Origin: JAPORK01 sp026710285 | Lineage (GTDB): Bacteria > Pseudomonadota > Gammaproteobacteria > Pseudomonadales > Endozoicomonadaceae | Length of the DNA stretch: 64,000 nt | Direction of reading: 5' to 3' | NCBI GenBank assembly: GCA_965201045.1 | Contig: OZ241746.1 | Span: 3,534,001-3,598,000 of the forward strand | In this document: positions 58,614-64,000 of the stretch, piece after piece | Position numbering within the stretch: position 1 is the stretch's first letter | Layout of the letters: each line of letters begins with the position of its first letter | Position numbers and translations under genes: made by a program | The notes under the pieces: model-generated | Told to the model about the DNA's origin: nothing | Seen by the model: only the letters and a program-made list of their open reading frames with translations | Databases searched by the model: none

Positions 58614-61600
58614 ATGTTTAGTTCATTTTTTATTTATAGGTTTAAAAAAAAAATAAAAGTCGTTAGTTGTTTGTTCTTGCTTTTTACCATGAGCATTTGT
58701 CAGGCATCTGGGGTTATTAGTAAAAACAGAAATAATACGAAACAGTTAATAAAGCAGATGAATCACTATTTTGAAAATGATAATAGTACAAAGAAGAAGA
58801 TTAACACCACTGATTCAGCTAAAAAAAATCACAAACACAAAACAACGCTTTTCAATGCAATGCAAGGAAATAATGCAGCTCCATGGTCTGATGCTTTCAA
58901 CTTTCAAAAAGTAGCAGGTACACAGGTTGATCCAAGAACAGGTACATTCACTGCTTATATTAAAACAGGAAACTTAATTAGTAATCTGGATCATGGACCT
59001 AATATCAACTTACAGATTAACTATAGCAGTAACAGCAAGGCAAATCCTGATGGTTTGGGTTTGGGGTGGAGCTGGAATCTGACTCATTTTAATCCGGTTA
59101 ATAATCAGCTGACAACTTCGCAGGGACAAAATTTCAGTTTGCAAGAGGATCATGCAGGATACTGGTGGCCACGTTACCATAAAATAAGGGATATGCAAAT
59201 TACCGGTAATAAGAAAACGTATTTCACTATTACCTATATTAACGGGCTAAAGGAAATACTCAATCATGCTGGTTATGAAGTTCGTTTGGAGCAACAAGAT
59301 GGTAAAGGCGTGACATTTTCTTATATCCATGGTACACACTTATTAAGCATGATTACTGATGATCTGGGACATAAAATAGTTCTGAATCGAAAGGATAATT
59401 GTTTGACAGTAACCAGTTATAACAGTAATGGAAAACCCGTTAATATTCATATTCGCTATAGTAATGATGAGTTGAAAAGTGTTACTTTGCCTGATAATAA
59501 ACATCAACATGAACAGGGTATTTATCTCTCTTATTCGCTTTTTAATTTTAATCATTTGCTGACCCACGTTGTTTATCCAACCGGCTTAACAAAAAATATT
59601 GACTATGACTGCCATGAAGCAATGAAAATGCCATTATTCTACAGCAATCACGGAGATGCTTTGTGTGTGGTAACCTCTCAGTCAGTAAATCTCGGTATGT
59701 CGCAACCCCAAATGGTTACCCGCTATGCTTATGATCAGATCAATAGTAATAACCATAATTATCTGGGTTTCAATTCAGGTCTGGATACAATGCCCGGTAT
59801 GAAGGGGGATATTTTATTTGAAGCACCGGCTGATTATACTTATAGCACATCAGAAGACAACGGTTTAGTAAAAATCATGCGCACTTATAATAAATACCAT
59901 CTGCTGATTGATACTAAATTGTTGAGTGATAAGACAGAAAAAATCCTTGCAGAAACGCATAGTTTTTTTTGTAATACCGAGCAGTATGATGGTTGTGCAC
60001 ATACCCGCTTTGAAGATTTACCGGTCACCTATACGTTACCGCTGAAAATAGAAACCGATACATGGGGTGAGAATTCAGGTAATCCGGCGGTTGATATTAC
60101 GACGCACTCATACGATAACGAAGGAAGAGTTGTTGAACAAACGGATGCTTACGGACGCAGAGAAGAGATAAAGTATTGTCCGGTACAGGGTGATAGTTTT
60201 TGTCCTGCGGCTCCTCCAAAATGGTCACTTAATGTATTGACAGAATCAGTGACTCATTATCCTTCTGATAAAAAAATCACCGGTTCTGCAGTGTTACCGA
60301 TGAAGACCAGTTACAGTTTTTATCAGAAAGAACCCAATATTAATAAAAAAGGTTACATTTTGGTATTAGATAAGCAGATATTAAAGTCGGGCAATTATCA
60401 GAATATAACCACACGACAATACTATAATGATCCTAATGATTATGCAACGTACGGTCTATTAAAAAAATTAACCTTTAGTGAAGATAAAAAACCGGCTGAT
60501 ACAAAATCACCCAAGCTAATCCGTGAGTATCATTATAGTATCAGTGCAGATCATAAAACCAAAACCTCATATAGTACGTTTGGAGAAGCAGGGGGTGATC
60601 AACGACGATCAACTTCAGTTACAGTGAGTCTCTTTACCCATCAGACATTGCAAATGATCGATGCTTCTGGTAACAATATTACCCGTTACTACTATGATAA
60701 CCAGGGACGGTTGATACAGGCTGATTCGGCAGTGGGTACCACTTTTGCTGTCAGTAAACACTATAGTTATAGCGTATCACCCCTGTTGAATCAGGTGGTT
60801 GTTACCAGTCCAAATGGTCTGCAGCAGAAAATAATTTTTGACAGAGCAGGGAGAAAGCTAGAAAAATTTACTGAGGCAATCAATGCCAGTGGAAAAGCAG
60901 AACCTGGTCAATGGAAACTGGCGGGTCGGGTAATTTATGATGTTTACGGAAGAGTTGCTGCAACAAAAGCATATGATTATCGTAAAAATTCATTGAATCG
61001 ATCAAAACAGCTTACGACAACTTATGATTATACTGCAACTGGACGTATGCTGCGTAAACATCTGCCAGACGGAGAGACAGCAGTTAAAGACTATGATGAT
61101 CCTGATCGTTGTGTAGTCAGTTATGAACTGAATAAAAAAGGAGATCATTCAACGATTACGATTGTGCATGGTAATGTATTAGATAAACCGGTCAAACAAA
61201 TTTTATTACCGGAAGCGGCGGGTTTACCACTTTCAGCTAAACAGTACTGTGTGACAGACTATAATAGGTCCCAAGCAAAAATAACAACGGTCACTTATGA
61301 TGCCTGGGGACGAAAAATTGCATCAACAGATCCTGCCGGAAGAACCGTTACCATTCATTATGATGACCGTGGTCGTGTAAGTGAAGTCGTTGATCCGATA
61401 GGTGATAAAGTACAAAGTGTCTACAATTTTATGGGTAAAGTTGTAGAAAAATGGGAAGAACCTGCTAAAGACGATCACCGCTATTTACTATTCTCTGCAC
61501 AATATAACATGGCAGAAGAACCCGTATGGCAAGCCGGAGAAGATGGTAAACGGACTTTATACACTTACACCAGTGATGGTAAACCTGATACAGTCACCAC

Positions 61601-64000
61601 ACCGGCAGGCAATGTCATCACTTACAAATATAATGTACTCGGTCTTCCCGTCAGCAAGTGGCTTAATGGTAAATTACTGGAACAAATGCACTACAATCCA
61701 TTGACTACACAACCTGACCAAGTAACTGATAATACAGGTACAACGCTATGGACTTATAGTGATGATGGAAAAGTTCAGCAGTTGATACACCATGCAAAAG
61801 ATAATGTAAGTGCTGACTACAAAATAACCTGGACTTATGATCAAAACAGAAATGTTATTGCGATGAACAATCCTTCCGGTGGGCAAACAAAGACTACATA
61901 TGATGATTTTGGACGTATCAGTTCAGTCAGCTATCAAATGACCAATGGCAAAGAGCAGCTGTTATCTGCCCCAACGTATGATGATTTTTCCCGTATTATT
62001 GCAATTAAATATGGTAGCGGCATAGAACGCAGTATTGAGTACAATAATTATGATCAACAGAAGTATATTGTGGACCGGTTATCAGGTAAACCACTGTCAT
62101 CATCGGAGTATAATTATGATGTTGAAGGCAATATTACCACGCTGGTGCATAATGCAGGTGATCAGCAGGCAGTATTAAATTATCGTTACGATAAACTGGA
62201 TAATCTGACCTCTGTAGTTTGTACCGGTTCGGCAGGATTATCCTTATGTCCAAGGGATACGCATTTTAAGGGTTCAGGTCTTGATAAAGCGCCTGTTATT
62301 ACCCGGCAGGATTATACCTTTAATGGTTTAAACCGAATGACAAAAGTAACAGAAGTGTTAACGGATATAACACAGCAAAAAACATTGAATAAAGTCATCA
62401 GTTATGGTTATGGTGACGCTCAGGCACCACTACGTTTGCAACAGATAAGCACTCAATGGAATAATAATACATCGGTTGTTAATCACTTTAGCTATGATGT
62501 AACCGGTAATATAATCACTGATGGTGATGGTAATCAAATGACTTACAATGCTTTTCACCAGATAACACATGTTACAACACCTGATGGAAAGCAGAGTCAG
62601 TATGTTTATGATGGTAGTGAACGTGAGGTCAAACAAATAATTAATACAGATGATACACGATATATGTTTTATATAGGTAAAAGTTTGGTTGGTGAAAAAA
62701 CTGATAATTTACAGCAGAATGAACATAGTATAACACCTTTGAGTGTAGCTAAAGCAGTTGATGGTGTTATTCATGAATATTATGAAAAAAATTATAAAAG
62801 TGATGTGACCAGTGTATTAACAAAATCCAATGACAAAAATAGTCCCTGGACTGTTAGTCAGCATAATGTTTACAGCCCTTATGGTATGCAGTGGCATAGT
62901 AAGATAAAAAACGCTTCACAACCGCTGTATCTGCGTACTTTAATAGGGTTTGATGGTGAACAACATGATCCGGTTACAGGCTGGCAATTTTTAGGTGCAG
63001 GGCACAGGACTTATAATCCGGGTGGACGCTATTTTGTTAGTGAAGATCCTGCCGGTGACGGATATGCCTTTGGTAGTAATAACCCCATTATGCATACAGA
63101 TCCCAGCGGAAATATGCCTAAATGGCTGGGTCTCGTCATGCATGTTATGAAGTATGCAGGTACCCTGGGGATGGCTGCATTACATAAAAAATGGGCAAAT
63201 ACGGTGGGAACCGCTCTGATGGTTACACTTGCAACGATATCCATAGGTGCAGGATTTGCAGCAGGTGGCTTTGAACCACTGGTCATTGCTGGTGCAGTGG
63301 GTTTATCTGCTGCCGCTGGCAGTGTCATGGTTACGGCTGCGGCGATACCTGCGAATAAAGGTTTAAATATTGCCAGTGCTGTTGCTGGTGGAATAGAGAT
63401 GGGGCTATCTATAGCTTCTGCAGTAGCATCTATTTCTACTATTGCTGCTGTTGCAAAAGCACTATATGCAGGGATCACATTTAATATAAGTTTCGCGGAT
63501 GCCGGGGTTGGAGCAGGAGAAGTATTATCTACTGCTGGTGAAGCTGCCGCAGGGCTTGAGGGAACTATTCAGGCGACAGCAACTGCAATTGAAGATTCTA
63601 CTGAAGTATCAGCTGAAGTAGGTAGTACAGCAGCCGGAGTGGAAACCGGAGTGAGTGGTGCTACTGCTGCGACAGAGGAAGCTGAAGAAGCTGCTCCTGT
63701 TATGAGTGCTACAGAACAAAGGTTACGAACATTATTTCCTGATCAGATTGAAGGTGAGGGGGCTAAGGCTGTATTTCATATAAGATCACTTGATGATTTT
63801 GCCATGGTGATGAGAGGTATAACTGAGGATTTTGTTTTGCCAAATGATCCGGGAGATCAATTATTTATAATACTTGCTACGGCAGAGCGAGAGGGGGAGG
63901 GAATTGATTTGAATAAGTTCTGCGCATTTTTAGATGCTGCAAAAAGGATGCCAATCAATAATCCATCAGCACAGGTAGGTCCGGAATATGAAAACATCAT
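58614..64000 (+). CDS. Giant secreted RHS/YD-repeat protein, copy 7, runs off the right edge
   Basis: The frame opens at the ATG at 58614 (ribosome-binding site AAGGGG) and continues to the window end without an evident stop, 1795 codons. It is a near-identical duplicate of copy 6 at a constant offset of 6029 bp from about 59340 on. A three-base indel near the start keeps the frame. The signal peptide and first 75 codons are the most diverged part (SSFFIYRFKKKIKVV, cleavage CQA-SG). The RHS core and the C-terminal domain seen so far appear identical to copy 6. About 89 codons remain beyond the window. Absence of internal stops was judged by comparison with copy 6, not by full translation. Confidence 0.85.
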   Translation, partial: MFSSFFIYRFKKKIKVVSCLFLLFTMSICQASGVISKNRNNTKQLIKQMNHYFENDNSTKKKINTTDSAKKNHKHKTTLFNAMQGNNAAPWSDAFNFQKVAGTQVDPRTGTFTAYIKTGNLISNLDHGPNINLQINYSSNSKANPDGLGLGWSWNLTHFNPVNNQLTTSQGQNFSLQEDHAGYWWPRYHKIRDMQITGNKKTYFTITYINGLKEILNHAGYEVRLEQQDGKGVTFSYIHGTHLLSMITDDLGHKIVLNRKDNCLTVTSYNSNGKPVNIHIRYSNDELKSVTLPDNKHQHEQGIYLSYSLFNFNHLLTHVVYPTGLTKNIDYDCHEAMKMPLFYSNHGDALCVVTSQSVNLGMSQPQMVTRYAYDQINSNNHNYLGFNSGLDTMPGMKGDILFEAPADYTYSTSEDNGLVKIMRTYNKYHLLIDTKLLSDKTEKILAETHSFFCNTEQYDGCAHTRFEDLPVTYTLPLKIETDTWGENSGNPAVDITTHSYDNEGRVVEQTDAYGRREEIKYCPVQGDSFCPAAPPKWSLNVLTESVTHYPSDKKITGSAVLPMKTSYSFYQKEPNINKKGYILVLDKQILKSGNYQNITTRQYYNDPNDYATYGLLKKLTFSEDKKPADTKSPKLIREYHYSISADHKTKTSYSTFGEAGGDQRRSTSVTVSLFTHQTLQMIDASGNNITRYYYDNQGRLIQADSAVGTTFAVSKHYSYSVSPLLNQVVVTSPNGLQQKIIFDRAGRKLEKFTEAINASGKAEPGQWKLAGRVIYDVYGRVAATKAYDYRKNSLNRSKQLTTTYDYTATGRMLRKHLPDGETAVKDYDDPDRCVVSYELNKKGDHSTITIVHGNVLDKPVKQILLPEAAGLPLSAKQYCVTDYNRSQAKITTVTYDAWGRKIASTDPAGRTVTIHYDDRGRVSEVVDPIGDKVQSVYNFMGKVVEKWEEPAKDDHRYLLFSAQYNMAEEPVWQAGEDGKRTLYTYTSDGKPDTVTTPAGNVITYKYNVLGLPVSKWLNGKLLEQMHYNPLTTQPDQVTDNTGTTLWTYSDDGKVQQLIHHAKDNVSADYKITWTYDQNRNVIAMNNPSGGQTKTTYDDFGRISSVSYQMTNGKEQLLSAPTYDDFSRIIAIKYGSGIERSIEYNNYDQQKYIVDRLSGKPLSSSEYNYDVEGNITTLVHNAGDQQAVLNYRYDKLDNLTSVVCTGSAGLSLCPRDTHFKGSGLDKAPVITRQDYTFNGLNRMTKVTEVLTDITQQKTLNKVISYGYGDAQAPLRLQQISTQWNNNTSVVNHFSYDVTGNIITDGDGNQMTYNAFHQITHVTTPDGKQSQYVYDGSEREVKQIINTDDTRYMFYIGKSLVGEKTDNLQQNEHSITPLSVAKAVDGVIHEYYEKNYKSDVTSVLTKSNDKNSPWTVSQHNVYSPYGMQWHSKIKNASQPLYLRTLIGFDGEQHDPVTGWQFLGAGHRTYNPGGRYFVSEDPAGDGYAFGSNNPIMHTDPSGNMPKWLGLVMHVMKYAGTLGMAALHKKWANTVGTALMVTLATISIGAGFAAGGFEPLVIAGAVGLSAAAGSVMVTAAAIPANKGLNIASAVAGGIEMGLSIASAVASISTIAAVAKALYAGITFNISFADAGVGAGEVLSTAGEAAAGLEGTIQATATAIEDSTEVSAEVGSTAAGVETGVSGATAATEEAEEAAPVMSATEQRLRTLFPDQIEGEGAKAVFHIRSLDDFAMVMRGITEDFVLPNDPGDQLFIILATAEREGEGIDLNKFCAFLDAAKRMPINNPSAQVGPEYENI

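Noticed and set aside
58240..64000. Copy 7 region first seemed to lack a long + strand ORF
   Set aside because: The frame is simply not closed inside the window; the translation follows copy 6 at constant offset with no evident stop.

Overview
The window is AT-rich DNA from what looks like a host-associated gammaproteobacterium. The clues are a CsiV-like protein and a gammaproteobacterial-style (6-4) photolyase operon, next to very large RHS proteins, long ankyrin-repeat proteins of the kind used against eukaryotic hosts, and many decaying insertion sequences. No rRNA, tRNA, CRISPR array or species-specific marker was seen, so the genus is not assigned.

Layout. (1) 1-29235: a tandem array of giant secreted RHS/YD-repeat proteins on the + strand, made of one 3' fragment and five complete copies of about 1850 residues. 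They are separated by only about 210-270 bp, with no room for ordinary immunity genes. All end in related C-terminal domains with invariant Cys and His residues. (2) 29720-30586: a secreted protein with a CsiV-like C-terminal domain. (3) 30640-46229: a tandemly amplified region on the - strand. The repeated unit is [3' part of a photolyase gene - spacer - ankyrin gene - 5' scrap of an IS256-type transposase]. It occurs three times in different states of decay. The rightmost ankyrin gene has been broken by an IS630 element, a second IS630 remnant, a decayed group II intron and a small MITE inside the intron reverse transcriptase. (4) 46230-50026: the intact parent photolyase gene with three upstream genes (DUF3429 membrane protein, renalase-like FAD oxidoreductase, SDR), two of the junctions being ATGA overlaps. 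(5) 50503-52197: a Cys-rich exported protein cut at its signal peptide by an IS605-type element carrying only tnpB. (6) 52582-64000: a second RHS pair, near-identical to each other but with a C-terminal domain unrelated to that of the first array; the last copy runs off the window.

How it fits together. Exported RHS proteins of this size are expected to form a hollow beta-cage enclosing their C-terminal domain, with the RHS-core DPxG region at the junction. The first array carries one family of putative effector domain (tentatively papain-like cysteine protease), and its copies are mosaics of each other, pointing to repeated gene conversion. The second pair carries another domain. The ankyrin proteins have a common, unrecognised C-terminal domain of about 300 residues. 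The most notable features are the mosaic RHS array with its Cys/His domain, the visible duplication breakpoint of the photolyase-ankyrin unit, and the new ankyrin C-terminal domain.
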